Assembly (NCBI GenBank): GCA_023229795.1
Contig: JALNYP010000004.1
Coordinates: 31,991 to 95,990, forward strand
Length of the DNA: 64,000 bases
Direction of reading: 5' to 3'
Origin: Syntrophobacterales bacterium
GTDB taxonomy: Bacteria; Desulfobacterota; Desulfobaccia; Desulfobaccales; 0-14-0-80-60-11
A program made the position numbers and the translations under genes. Positions 8,546 to 16,914 of the stretch are shown here, piece by piece. The notes below the pieces were generated by a model. The model saw nothing but the letters and a program-made list of their open reading frames with translations. It did not search any database and was not told the origin of the DNA. Every line of letters starts with the position of its first letter. The first letter of the stretch is position 1.

Positions 8546-9118
8546 TCACTCGCTGAGGATCAGGTCCTTAAGCGGCCGTTTGGGGACGTGGTGGACGCCT
8601 TGTTCATCCCGCCAATACTTGATGTCGCCTGCGGCCCCTACCTCTTCCAGAACCACGGTTTCCTTGGGTTTGCCCAGGGCGATGACCAGGACGATCTCGA
8701 AGCCGTCCGGAATCTTAAGCGACTCCCGCAACTGGTCTCGCTTGATGGAGCCGATCATGCACCCGCCCAGGCCTTTCTCCCTGGCCCCCAGGAGGATGCT
8801 CTGGGCCGCGATGCCCACGTCCGTGGCCAGGGTGGCGGCGCGGCTTTTATCCCCTACCACTACCACATAGGCCGCGGGCCGCTCGCCTGCCGGGGGGCCG
8901 GGCCAATCCGGCAAATAGCCGGCCCAGGCCAGGCAGGAGAAGATGGCCTCATTTTTGCGGGGCTGGTTGGACAGGATATACCTGAGAGGCTGGAGATTGC
9001 CGGCGGAGGCCGACAGCCGGGCCAGGTTCACCAGCCATTTCAAGGTCTCCATCGGGATTGCCTCGTTCTCGAAAAACCGCCGGCAACTGCGATTGCGTCT
9101 GATCAGGTCTTCAAGCAT
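8546..9118 (-). CDS. Nitroreductase-family flavoprotein
   Basis: A 190-residue FMN-dependent nitroreductase-like protein. The opening LIRRNRSCRRFFENEAI is the classic R-R-S-x-R-x-F start of the family; SASAGNLQPLRYIL is the FMN-contacting N-x-Q-P segment, and GLGGCMIGSIKRDQL corresponds to the G-L-G-x-C-x-G motif. The family reduces nitro or quinone compounds with NAD(P)H; the physiological substrate here is unknown. An AGGAG lies upstream of ATG 9118. It converges with sixA, leaving 36 bases between the stops. Confidence 0.9.
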   Translation of the reverse strand: MLEDLIRRNRSCRRFFENEAIPMETLKWLVNLARLSASAGNLQPLRYILSNQPRKNEAIFSCLAWAGYLPDWPGPPAGERPAAYVVVVGDKSRAATLATDVGIAAQSILLGAREKGLGGCMIGSIKRDQLRESLKIPDGFEIVLVIALGKPKETVVLEEVGAAGDIKYWRDEQGVHHVPKRPLKDLILSE

Positions 9119-9186
9119 GGCAGCTCCTGGTGTTCATGGCGGGGGAAATCCTCTCGCCGGGGCCGGGCAGGGGCCCCGGCGGGAAC

Positions 9187-10119
9187 TTAGGCTGAGGCCT
9201 GGAGCGGTTCCAGGCGAAAGACGCCTTCGGGGGTGAGAATGGCGTTTACCCCTAAGGTCCGCAGGAAGTCGGCCAACGGCCGCCCGAGAATGAGGTCGGT
9301 GGCCTCCGGGGTCAACTCCCAATCGCCGATGAGCATTTGCCGCAGATAGTGGTCGAAGTGCAAGGCCTCGAACAAGGGGTCGCCGGCGGCTTCCCGGCCG
9401 GCGCCCAGGTCGCTCAGGAGCGCGGCAACTTTAGCGCAATCGCAGCGCTCTTGATGCTCTCTGATCAGCTCCCAAATCTCGGGGACCGCGGCAAACAGGT
9501 GGACCCGCTGCAATAATTCCTCGGGCCCAGACGCGGGCGCGGGCTCGCCCCAGCAATTCTGGCGGCGGCATTGCTCCGGCCGGTCCTCATAAATGCGGCA
9601 ACTCTGATTGGCCGCCAGGTAAAACCAGCATTGCCGGCTGCCCGGGACCTCTCGAACTTTCAGCCGCTCCTCGGTCAACGGAGTCACCTTGCCCTCCCGG
9701 GAGGTCGCGGGTTCCCCGGACCTGAGGGTATAAACGTCGTTCCAGTTGAGGACTTCCCGTTGGAACAACCCCAGATCGGGACCCAATAGGGTCGGGCTGC
9801 CCTGTTCGCAACACTGGCCGCAGCGGACGCAACTGGCCCCTCGCTCCAGGAGCTGGTTGCGGCTGACGGTCATCAAGCGCCGCCAGGCCACGGCCCGGGA
9901 TTCGGGCGACAGGGTGTTCCAGCTATCATAGACCTCTTTGAATCCTGCGGCCTGCTCGATTTCCCGGCGCAGAATTTTGTAGCGTTCGCTCTGGGGAGAA
10001 ACCTGGAGAACCTCCGACAAGTAGTCCTGCCAGATCTTGCCAAATACCTCCCGGGGACCCTTGGCCAGGGCCTCCCAGGGTTCTTCATGAATCTTTCCCA
10101 TAAATTTCTTTTCGGCCAT
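9187..10119 (-). CDS. CxxCxxCC-type metal-binding protein (YkgJ-like)
   Basis: A 310-residue protein with a YkgJ-type putative zinc/iron-chelating domain in the middle: C-V-R-C-G-Q-C-C followed by C-W-F-Y, C-R-I-Y and C-R-R-Q-N-C-W. The cysteine layout matches the UPF0153 family, whose members are thought to bind metal. The first 90 residues are charged and alpha-helical with no recognised domain, and the C-terminal 100 residues are also unassigned, making it longer than minimal members. AAGGCGG precedes ATG 10119. Function is unknown. Confidence 0.8.
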   Translation of the reverse strand: MAEKKFMGKIHEEPWEALAKGPREVFGKIWQDYLSEVLQVSPQSERYKILRREIEQAAGFKEVYDSWNTLSPESRAVAWRRLMTVSRNQLLERGASCVRCGQCCEQGSPTLLGPDLGLFQREVLNWNDVYTLRSGEPATSREGKVTPLTEERLKVREVPGSRQCWFYLAANQSCRIYEDRPEQCRRQNCWGEPAPASGPEELLQRVHLFAAVPEIWELIREHQERCDCAKVAALLSDLGAGREAAGDPLFEALHFDHYLRQMLIGDWELTPEATDLILGRPLADFLRTLGVNAILTPEGVFRLEPLQASA

Positions 10120-10137
10120 GTCTGTCCGCCTTAAAAT

Positions 10138-10168
10138 CAGTTTTTAGTTTTCAGTTTCCAGTTTTCGA
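10138..10168. repeat. Degenerate 7-8-base tandem repeat (cagttttc-like)
   Basis: A short run of imperfect copies of a 7-8-base unit resembling CAGTTTTC, just upstream of the YkgJ-like gene. Similar runs occur at 5761-5790 and 5951-5972, with related units at 11605-11641, 16871-16894, 22699-22716, 23475-23507, 23662-23683 and 31017-31050. All are between genes. No function is evident. Confidence 0.5.
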
Positions 10169-10262
10169 TAAAATAAATGCGGATTGTCAATGCCTTGCGG
10201 TTTAGGCACCTTATCATTTTATCATATTTGGTTTTCAGGAATAGGGGCCTTGCCGTTTTCGC

Positions 10263-11210
10263 TTAGCGGCCTTCCTGCTGCAAGAAATTCAGTAACCCTA
10301 GGGTCAACTCGGTCATGCCGTCCAGGTCCAGGCGGTCCATGGTATCCCCGGGTCCGTGGTAGTGAGGATTGCGCATAAACGCGGTGTCGGTGAGCATGAC
10401 CGCGGGATAACCCGTGTCCCAAAAATTGGCGTGGTCGCTTAATCTTACTTCCGGCAGCAGGTGGCCTCCGAAGGGCACAGCCAGAGACACCGCGGGGAGC
10501 TGGCAGCCGCCCTTGATGGCGGCCTCGAGGCGATCCAGCAGGGCGCGGGAGCGCTGATCGCTCACCAACCCGATGAAGTCGCCGGTGGTGGGATAACCCA
10601 TGAACTTGAGGCTCAGGGGCAGTGACTGGCTGCCGGGGGCCTTGGAGTAGTATCCCACCATCTCCAGGCAGAGCATGCCCAGGATGTGGGCCTGTTGCCG
10701 CCGGGCTCGCTGCGCATAGACCCGGGAGCCCATAGCCGCGCTGGCAAAGGCCGGGGGCTCCTCGCAGGTAAACGCGATAAAGGCCCAGGGCCGGGGCGGC
10801 TTCAGTTTGCGGGCCTGCCGGGCCACCTCCAGGAGCACCGCCACCCCGCTGGCGTTGTCGTCGGCCCCGGGGGTGCCCTCCACCGTATCGTAATGGGCGC
10901 CCAGGATGTAATAGCCGCCGGGATTCTCGTCGCCCACGATGATATTGCTAACTTCCTGCCCCTGGTACTTGAAGCTTTGACGCCGGGGGACGTAGCCCAT
11001 CGCGGCAAACTGCTGCGACACATAGGCTTCGGCGGCCTGCAAATTTTCCGGGCGGAAAATGGAACGGTCCCCCAGGGTGACGCTCAAATAGCGCAGATGT
11101 TGTTCCAGGCCGTCTCTAAGGTGCTCTCGATCCATGGCATGAGCCAAAGGCGGGAGGAGCCCGCCTCCCAAGATGACTGCCAGAAGATAAATCCGCCAAA
11201 CCGAGGTCAA
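10263..11210 (-). CDS. Exported M28-family zinc peptidase
   Basis: A 315-residue metallopeptidase with an N-terminal signal peptide (hydrophobic core about residues 6-19, cleavage likely after LAHA at 25). The M28 metal-binding residues are visible: H-Y-D in ILGAHYDTVEG, D in PGADDNASG, E-E in FTCEEPP, and a late H in NPHYHGPGD. Members are aminopeptidases or glutamate carboxypeptidase-like enzymes acting in the periplasm. The start is a TTG without a clear Shine-Dalgarno, chosen because it gives a complete signal peptide. It stands alone between repeats. Confidence 0.87.
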   Translation of the reverse strand: MTSVWRIYLLAVILGGGLLPPLAHAMDREHLRDGLEQHLRYLSVTLGDRSIFRPENLQAAEAYVSQQFAAMGYVPRRQSFKYQGQEVSNIIVGDENPGGYYILGAHYDTVEGTPGADDNASGVAVLLEVARQARKLKPPRPWAFIAFTCEEPPAFASAAMGSRVYAQRARRQQAHILGMLCLEMVGYYSKAPGSQSLPLSLKFMGYPTTGDFIGLVSDQRSRALLDRLEAAIKGGCQLPAVSLAVPFGGHLLPEVRLSDHANFWDTGYPAVMLTDTAFMRNPHYHGPGDTMDRLDLDGMTELTLGLLNFLQQEGR

Positions 11211-11275
11211 GATAGCACTTATTTACTCTTGGTCTTTTGGTTAAAAAGTCATTCTTAACAGCTGATAGCAATTTT

Positions 11276-11593
11276 TCAGGCGTAATGCAGCGCCAGCCAC
11301 ACGGTGGGCCGGTCGGGGTCGGTCCATTCTACCCGGTGGCGGCGATGGGCCCGGATGAGCAGGTAATCCCCGGGGCGCAATACTCGGGGCTCCGGTTCAT
11401 CTTCAAATCGTAAGGCCGCGCTGCCGGACAACAGCGCCACCCATTCGTGGGTATCCTGGTCGTACCATGCCCCCGGGGCAGTGGCCTGGCCCGCGGAGAC
11501 GATGCGCTCCAGGCGAAAACTGCCGTTCTCCTGGATCACTTCAAGGATTTCTTCGGGGATCTCAGGGGGCAGACCGGCAAACAGGTTAGCCAC
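11276..11593 (-). CDS. Small single-domain cupin
   Basis: A 105-residue cupin. The core shows W-V-A-L-L-S-G-x-A and L-R-P-G-D-Y-L-L-I-x-A-H-x-R-H-R-V, the second cupin motif with its metal-binding His, while the first motif (DTHEWVALL) keeps one His and Glu. Cupins of this size bind a metal and small ligands or act in amino-sugar metabolism; the ligand is unknown. The start codon is GTG at 11593, supported by GGAGG seven bases upstream. A tandem repeat separates it from the next operon. Confidence 0.8.
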   Translation of the reverse strand: MANLFAGLPPEIPEEILEVIQENGSFRLERIVSAGQATAPGAWYDQDTHEWVALLSGSAALRFEDEPEPRVLRPGDYLLIRAHRRHRVEWTDPDRPTVWLALHYA

Positions 11594-11604
11594 GGCAAAC
11601 CTCC

Positions 11605-11641
11605 GCTAATTGCTAATTGCTAATTGCTAATCGCTAACTGC
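11605..11641. repeat. Tandem repeat of gctaattg
   Basis: About four to five consecutive copies of an 8-base unit GCTAATTG, degrading to GCTAATCG and GCTAACTG, in the gap upstream of the cupin gene (minus strand). It belongs to the same general class of short degenerate repeats seen at several other gaps in the window. No open frame or promoter is recognised in it. Confidence 0.7.
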
Positions 11642-11644
11642 TCA

Positions 11645-12688
11645 CTAGCCCCGGCTGCCGATGAGCCAGTGCCGCAGCCTGCCTTGGGGGTCCAGGCGCA
11701 GTTGCAGCACGAAAGGGATGCTCCGGCCCGGGATGGCAAAGCGCAGGTCCCGCCACTCCAGGAGTTGGTCGCCGGCCTGGTCCTGGACCCGGCACAACAG
11801 GGGAAACCGGGAAAATTCCAGGAAGCCCGCCAGGATTCTGCGCGCCTCGGGCGTAGAAGGGGCGCGACCCGCCGAGGCCGGCGTCCAGGTCTGGACGGTA
11901 AGATGGCCGGGGTCCTGGTAAGGGGTGGCCGGGGACAGGCAGGCCTGGTCAGGTGGCGCGGCAACCGTCTGCACCGCCTTACCCCGGTCCCCCAGCCCGA
12001 AGATGGCCTTATACGGCAGTTGCACGAAGGTCTGCCGGATATCCTGCGGGCCGGACGCGATGAGGTGCCAGCGCCGGCAGGAAAACGGCTGGGGCAGGGC
12101 AGCCACGGTCTGGATCTCAGGGTGAGACGCTCGCAAGACCCGTTGGGCCAGGTTCAGGGCCTGGTGGTGGTAGAGCGCGCAGGTCAGGAGGTAGAGTGAG
12201 GCCGCGCCCAAGCAGCAGGCCCCGAGACGGGAACCCCAGCGGGGCATCGCCAGGGCAATGATGGCGCCGGCCAGCAAAATGGCCGTGAAATAGGGGTCGA
12301 TGATGAAAATCCAATCCAAAGAAAAGCGTTGCCTGGACAAGGGGTTCAGCAGTTGGGTGCCATAAGAGGTGGCCAGATCCAGAAAGAGGTGCGACGCCAA
12401 CACCACCAGCCCGATCACGAACAGCGGCTTAAACCAGCGAGGCCCTCCCAAAAGCCGGCCGGCCAGCGCCCCCAGCAGGGCAAAGAGGACCAAGGCCACA
12501 AGAGAATGCGTGAACCCCCGATGATAGCGGATAAAGGCCAGCCGGTCCCAGAAGATGAAAAAGTAATCCACGTCGGGCAAGACCGCAAAGATCGCGCCTG
12601 CTAACGCGGCCCACCAGCGGGACGGCGCCGGCACCAGTTGGGAGCAGATCACGCCGGTGGCCACGTGGGTCAGTGGATCCACGGCCAC
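11645..12688 (-). CDS. Membrane-bound metal-dependent hydrolase (DUF457/YdjM-like)
   Basis: A 347-residue inner-membrane protein. The opening MAVDPLTHVATGVI, followed by PDVDYFF and YHRGFTHSLVAL, carries the conserved His/Asp residues of the YbcI/YdjM/DUF457 family, and ASHLFLDLATSYGTQLL supplies the later H-x3-D. At least four hydrophobic segments lie in the first 180 residues; the rest is a soluble domain. The family is annotated as metal-dependent hydrolase, but its substrate is not established. It starts 19 bases inside the end of the kinase gene, so it is the last gene of a three-gene operon. Confidence 0.8.
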   Translation of the reverse strand: MAVDPLTHVATGVICSQLVPAPSRWWAALAGAIFAVLPDVDYFFIFWDRLAFIRYHRGFTHSLVALVLFALLGALAGRLLGGPRWFKPLFVIGLVVLASHLFLDLATSYGTQLLNPLSRQRFSLDWIFIIDPYFTAILLAGAIIALAMPRWGSRLGACCLGAASLYLLTCALYHHQALNLAQRVLRASHPEIQTVAALPQPFSCRRWHLIASGPQDIRQTFVQLPYKAIFGLGDRGKAVQTVAAPPDQACLSPATPYQDPGHLTVQTWTPASAGRAPSTPEARRILAGFLEFSRFPLLCRVQDQAGDQLLEWRDLRFAIPGRSIPFVLQLRLDPQGRLRHWLIGSRG

Positions 12689-14307
12689 CTCCCGGTCTGG
12701 GTGCCGTAATGGGGAAACTGGCGGAGCAGGTCATCCCGCAGGGCCACGGCGCTGGGATAACGCTCCTCCACTTTTTTCTTGAGACACCTGAGGATAATGG
12801 CCTCCAGGGCCGGCGGGATTTCCGGGTTCTCCTCCCGGGGCGGCACCGGTTCCTGTTCCAAAATCTGGTCGATGAGCAGCTTCTCCACCTCGCTGTAGAA
12901 GGGCAGTTCCCCGGTATAGAGCAGGTACATGAGCACCCCGATGGCCCAGATGTCGCTGCGGCGTTCGCTCTGGCCCATAATCTGCTCCGGCGCCATGAAG
13001 GGCCGGGAGCCCACCATGGTGGCGCTGATCTCCTTTTCCCCCAACATCTTAGCCGCCCCGAAATCCAGGAGCTTCAGGTTGCCGTTGGGTTGGATGATGA
13101 TGTTGTTGGGCTTGATGTCGCGATGCATGATGCGGTTTTGGTGGGCATGGGCCACCACCTCGATGAGTTGCAGGATGATGCGCTCCACCAGGGGCCTGGG
13201 CAACTCCTGGTCCAGCAGGTCCCCCAGCGTCTTGCCCTCCACATATTCCTGAATAATAATCAGTTTACCATCATCTTCCAAAGTTCCCATCAGGCAGGCC
13301 ACCCCGGGGTGGGGGTCCAGCTTCTGGCAGATGGCGGCCTCTTTGCGGAACTTGGCGTTAGCGGCCCTGAGGAAAGGGATTTTGGCCACATAGCGCCGCT
13401 CGGACCCGGTGGCTTCGGTATCCACCACCAGCCAGACCTCGCCGAAATTGCCCTGGCCCAGCTTCTTGATTTTTTCATAGCGGCCGCCCAACAGGGGCGT
13501 CATTTGCATGAGGGCCAGGTAATCCCGGGCGCTGGGCAACAGGTGCTCCACCAGTCCCTGGAGGGCCCGCTTGAGAGGGGAGGGGGAGCCCACCGGCTTT
13601 ACCTGGAAGCTCACCACGTCCTCCGGGCGGTCCTTCAGGGCCAGGTCGTTGATCAGCACCGTCACCGGCTGGCCCTGCCGGTTCACCAGATGCAGTTTGA
13701 CGTGCTGGGCCTCCCCCGGCTGGGACAGGACCCGCCGGAGACGCTCTTGGTCCTCGGGGGCGTAGAGTAATTCCTCCAGAGGCACCGGCGTTTCGTGTTT
13801 GCCTGGATAACCCAGGAGCCGCCGCAGAGCGGGGTTAAGGCGGCACTCCGAGCCCCAGCGGTCGCAGAAAAAGAGAGGATGGCCGGTCTCCTGGAAGATG
13901 CGGGAGAATTCCTCGTGGGAGGCCAGGAGCAGCCGCCGGTCGTGTTGCAGGCGGAGCACCACCGCCACCCGGGCCAGGACCCCCTGAGGGTCGAAGGGGG
14001 GCAAGAGAAACTCGTCCGCACCCACCTCCAGGGCCCAGGCCGCAGCCGTCTCGGAGAACTCGGTGAAAGCGACGATAATGGGCAGGTTCCAGGTGGCCGC
14101 CTCATTCTTGAGCCCGCGGATTAAGGGCTCCACCGCCCCGGTCTCTTCCAGAATAACCAGGAGGTCCGGGGTGCGGGCCGCCAGATCCGCGGCCAATTGG
14201 TCTCCCCGGCATTGAACCACCTCATAGGGAGCGCCGGCCAGAATGTCGGCCAGGCGCTGGCGGGTCTCGACCTCGGGTCCGACGATGAGAAGGTAGGGGG
14301 CAGGCAC
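12670..14307 (-). CDS. Pseudo-receiver / PAS / Ser-Thr protein kinase
   Basis: A 545-residue fusion. Residues 1-125 have the response-regulator fold, but all three key positions are changed: the acidic pair is GPE, the phospho-Asp position in PDLLVILEE is Leu, and the late Lys before P-F is Pro, so it cannot be phosphorylated normally. A PAS domain follows (about 130-245), then a Hanks-type kinase (about 285-540) with G-loop LGQGNFGEV, catalytic HRDIKPNN, DFG and APEQ motifs all intact. No membrane anchor. The hydrolase gene overlaps its 3' end and the phosphoesterase gene lies 18 bases upstream. Confidence 0.9.
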   Translation of the reverse strand: MPAPYLLIVGPEVETRQRLADILAGAPYEVVQCRGDQLAADLAARTPDLLVILEETGAVEPLIRGLKNEAATWNLPIIVAFTEFSETAAAWALEVGADEFLLPPFDPQGVLARVAVVLRLQHDRRLLLASHEEFSRIFQETGHPLFFCDRWGSECRLNPALRRLLGYPGKHETPVPLEELLYAPEDQERLRRVLSQPGEAQHVKLHLVNRQGQPVTVLINDLALKDRPEDVVSFQVKPVGSPSPLKRALQGLVEHLLPSARDYLALMQMTPLLGGRYEKIKKLGQGNFGEVWLVVDTEATGSERRYVAKIPFLRAANAKFRKEAAICQKLDPHPGVACLMGTLEDDGKLIIIQEYVEGKTLGDLLDQELPRPLVERIILQLIEVVAHAHQNRIMHRDIKPNNIIIQPNGNLKLLDFGAAKMLGEKEISATMVGSRPFMAPEQIMGQSERRSDIWAIGVLMYLLYTGELPFYSEVEKLLIDQILEQEPVPPREENPEIPPALEAIILRCLKKKVEERYPSAVALRDDLLRQFPHYGTQTGRWPWIH

Positions 14308-14325
14308 GGGGCGATTCCTAGGGCC

Positions 14326-15243
14326 TCAAGCTTGCCAGACCTGGGGCAGGAAGCGAGTCCCCGTAGGGCTCAGGGTGAGCAGGGTCCAGCCGCAGCCGCA
14401 AGGTCCCTGCCCGGGGCGGAACACCGCCGGCGTCCCTTGCAGCGCGTGAGGATGCGGCCAGGCGGTGGCAGGCAGGGATAGGTGGAGAGGGTTTTCGGTT
14501 ACAGACCAATCAATAGAACTATTGCCATCATAATCAGCATTCCTGGCCCCTGATCCCTGGCCCCAAATCCCTGTTCCGTGGACGTGTCCATGCAGGCAGA
14601 GCACCCGGCGGAAGCTGGAGAACAGCGGGGCGATTTCGCCTGCGTCCGCGGTCCACTGTTGCCAGGGTTGGAAGATCTGGGGCAGGGGTGCATGGGAGAC
14701 GATGACGAGGGGCGCGGCAGGGTCAATTTCGGCTAATTCTCCGGCCAGCCAGCGGCGTTGGGCTGCGCCGACCTCAAAGACCGGGCCCGCCGGCGTAGCG
14801 GCCAGCGTGGTGTCCAACCCGACCAGGTGAACGCCCTGAAACGTCCGGGAAAAGCGCGGCTCCCCGAAGCGCCGCCCCCAGGCGGCAGCCCCATGGCGGC
14901 CGTAATCGCCTTCGCCCCGCACGGCCCACACCGGCGCGGGCAGGTCCGCCAGGATTTCTTCCCCCAGATCCATGGCCTCGGGCCGGCCCTGATGGGCCAG
15001 GTCCCCGGCCAGGAGCACCAGATCCGGCGAGGGTTTTAAGACGCGCATCTCGGCAACCGCCCGCGCCAAGGCCTTGGCCTCGGGACGCCGGTCGTCGCCG
15101 TCTTTTAAATGCGCATCGGCCAACAGCGCCAGACGCAGCGCCGGGCCGGCCGCAATGCTGCGCCTCGGCCAGCCCCAGGGTCCCCAGACCCAAGCCGCGG
15201 CCAGGCCCCATCCCAGCCCTTTGATAAATCCTCGCCGGTCCAT
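14326..15243 (-). CDS. Tat-exported metallophosphoesterase with altered motif III
   Basis: A 305-residue calcineurin-like phosphoesterase. The N-terminus MDRRGFIKGLGWGLAAAW looks like a Tat signal. Family motifs present are D-A-H (LADAHLKD), G-D-L-A-H, S-H-A-P and G-H-V-H-G. The usual G-N-H-D/E is GEGD here (VRGEGDYGR), losing the Asn and catalytic His. Near residues 226-245 the chain contains a stretch coded by a CTGATCCCTGGCCCC-type repeat (14548-14575), an unusual insertion after GTGIWG. It opens the operon with the kinase and membrane hydrolase. Catalysis may be weakened; a phosphoesterase fold is still very likely. Confidence 0.82.
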   Translation of the reverse strand: MDRRGFIKGLGWGLAAAWVWGPWGWPRRSIAAGPALRLALLADAHLKDGDDRRPEAKALARAVAEMRVLKPSPDLVLLAGDLAHQGRPEAMDLGEEILADLPAPVWAVRGEGDYGRHGAAAWGRRFGEPRFSRTFQGVHLVGLDTTLAATPAGPVFEVGAAQRRWLAGELAEIDPAAPLVIVSHAPLPQIFQPWQQWTADAGEIAPLFSSFRRVLCLHGHVHGTGIWGQGSGARNADYDGNSSIDWSVTENPLHLSLPATAWPHPHALQGTPAVFRPGQGPCGCGWTLLTLSPTGTRFLPQVWQA

Positions 15244-15426
15244 GATGTTCTATTATAACAAATATTTGCCTAAGAATCTTCCCGAAAAATGTGGGACGCT
15301 GCCTCCTCACCCCGGGATTTTCCGGGGTGTCTATCCAGAAGAGATTTTATCCATTATACTCAGTTTAGCTGAAACCTTGTTCTGTCGCAGCCGCGGCGGG
15401 AAAAACCACTGGTTGTCAGGACCCCC

Positions 15427-16866
15427 ATGGGTAAAGGCAGCGCCTCATTCTGGGCCCAGACTCGAGGCCTGGCGTGGCCTTTCTGGGCCGCCAACTTCAT
15501 GGAGATGATCGAGCGCCTGGCCTACTACGGGGTGCGGGTGGTCATCCCCATCTACATCGCCCAGGCCGACGAGATCGGCGGCCTGCATTTCAGCCAGGCC
15601 GACAAAGGCCTTATCTTCATGTGGTGGGCCGTGGTGCAATCGGCGCTGCCGGTCTTCACCGGGGGTTTCGCTGACCGTTACGGCTACAAGCGCCAGATCG
15701 CCCTGGCCATCGGCCTCAAGGCCCTGGGGTACGTGATGATGGCCACCCAGCGGGATTTCTGGCCGTTCTTCGGCGGCTGCCTGGTCCTGGCCGCGGGCAC
15801 CGCCATCTTCAAACCCCCGGTGCAGGGCACCTTCGTCAAGACCCTGACGCCCGAGACCTCCGGGGTGGGCTGGGGCTTTTTCTACATGGTGGTCAACGTC
15901 GGCGGCTTCCTGGGGCCGCCGCTGGCCCATTTTCTCGGCGGCTACTCCTGGCCCGCGGTCTTTTATGGCTGTGCGGTACTGGTCAGCCTGAACCTGCTCT
16001 GGCTGTTCACCTACCGGCGGGTGGACTCCGGCGCGGATACCTCTACCGGGGCCTGGCACGTGGTGGCCACTACGGCCCGCCACCTGGCCAATCCCCGCCT
16101 CCTGGCCTTCATCCTTATTGTCTCGGTCTTCTGGGCCGTGATGACCCAGCTCTGGGACCTGCTGCCCAATTTCATCGTGGACTGGATCGAGAGTTCCTCC
16201 CTGGCGCAGCACCTGCCGCAGTTCATGCTGTCCCGGGATCTGTCACGGGGGCTGCAGATCACCCAGGAATGGGTGATCAACCTCAATGCCTTCCTGATCA
16301 TCCTGTTCGTGGCGCCGCTGTCCTGGTACGTCAACCGCAGGATGCGGCGGCTCACCTCCATCTTTTTCGGTTTTGTGATTGCGAGCGTCGGGGTCTATAC
16401 CGCGGGCTCAAGTATGTCCATTTACTCTTGCCTGGCCGGCATCGCCTGCTTCTCGGTAGGGGAGATGCTGTGCTCGCCTAAAATGAACGAGTACCTGGGG
16501 GTGATTGCACCCGCGCCGCACAAGGCCCTGTACATGGGCTATGCCAATATTCCGATGGCCATCGGCTGGGGCTGCGGCGCGTTTATCGGGGCGCGGCTCT
16601 ATGCCCGGGGCGGTGAAAAGGCCGGCCTGGCCCTACGCTACCTCGCCGAAGTGCTCCACGTCCACGACCTGCCGGACCGCACCCAGGCCTTTGCCGCCTT
16701 GATCGCCAGGCTGCACCTGACCCCGGAGCAGGGGACCCGCCTGCTATGGGAGACCTACGACCCCAGCCGGGTCTGGATTCCCTTTGTCATCATGGGCTTG
16801 CTGGCGGGGGTGGCCTTGCTGATCTTCAACCGCCGGGCCCGGCGTTGGGAAGACACCAACGCCTGA
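15427..16866 (+). CDS. POT/PTR2-like MFS transporter
   Basis: A 479-residue major-facilitator transporter with about 12 membrane helices. Several segments recall the proton-dependent oligopeptide transporter branch: F-M-E-M-I-E-R-L-A-Y-Y-G near residue 25 (the ExxER-like helix 1 motif), GGFADRYGYKRQ (the loop 2-3 motif), GTAIFKPPVQGTF, and FFYMVVNVGGFLGP. Substrate is not evident; peptides are the default guess. An extra loop of about 60 residues between late helices (about 395-450) is longer than usual. The Shine-Dalgarno at 15427 is weak. It diverges from the phosphoesterase operon. Confidence 0.82.
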   Translation: MGKGSASFWAQTRGLAWPFWAANFMEMIERLAYYGVRVVIPIYIAQADEIGGLHFSQADKGLIFMWWAVVQSALPVFTGGFADRYGYKRQIALAIGLKALGYVMMATQRDFWPFFGGCLVLAAGTAIFKPPVQGTFVKTLTPETSGVGWGFFYMVVNVGGFLGPPLAHFLGGYSWPAVFYGCAVLVSLNLLWLFTYRRVDSGADTSTGAWHVVATTARHLANPRLLAFILIVSVFWAVMTQLWDLLPNFIVDWIESSSLAQHLPQFMLSRDLSRGLQITQEWVINLNAFLIILFVAPLSWYVNRRMRRLTSIFFGFVIASVGVYTAGSSMSIYSCLAGIACFSVGEMLCSPKMNEYLGVIAPAPHKALYMGYANIPMAIGWGCGAFIGARLYARGGEKAGLALRYLAEVLHVHDLPDRTQAFAALIARLHLTPEQGTRLLWETYDPSRVWIPFVIMGLLAGVALLIFNRRARRWEDTNA

Positions 16867-16870
16867 GATT

Positions 16871-16894
16871 AGCTGTCAGCTATCAGCTTTCAGC
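16871..16894. repeat. Short agctgtcagc-type tandem repeat
   Basis: Consecutive imperfect copies of TCAGCTNT immediately after the transporter stop. Close relatives occur at 22581-22590, 22699-22716, 23475-23507, 23662-23683 and 31017-31050, each within about 150 bases of a gene end or start. It could form small stem-loops, but there is no T-run to suggest a terminator. Confidence 0.55.
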
Positions 16895-16914
16895 ATTACG
16901 GGTGTGGAGGCAAA

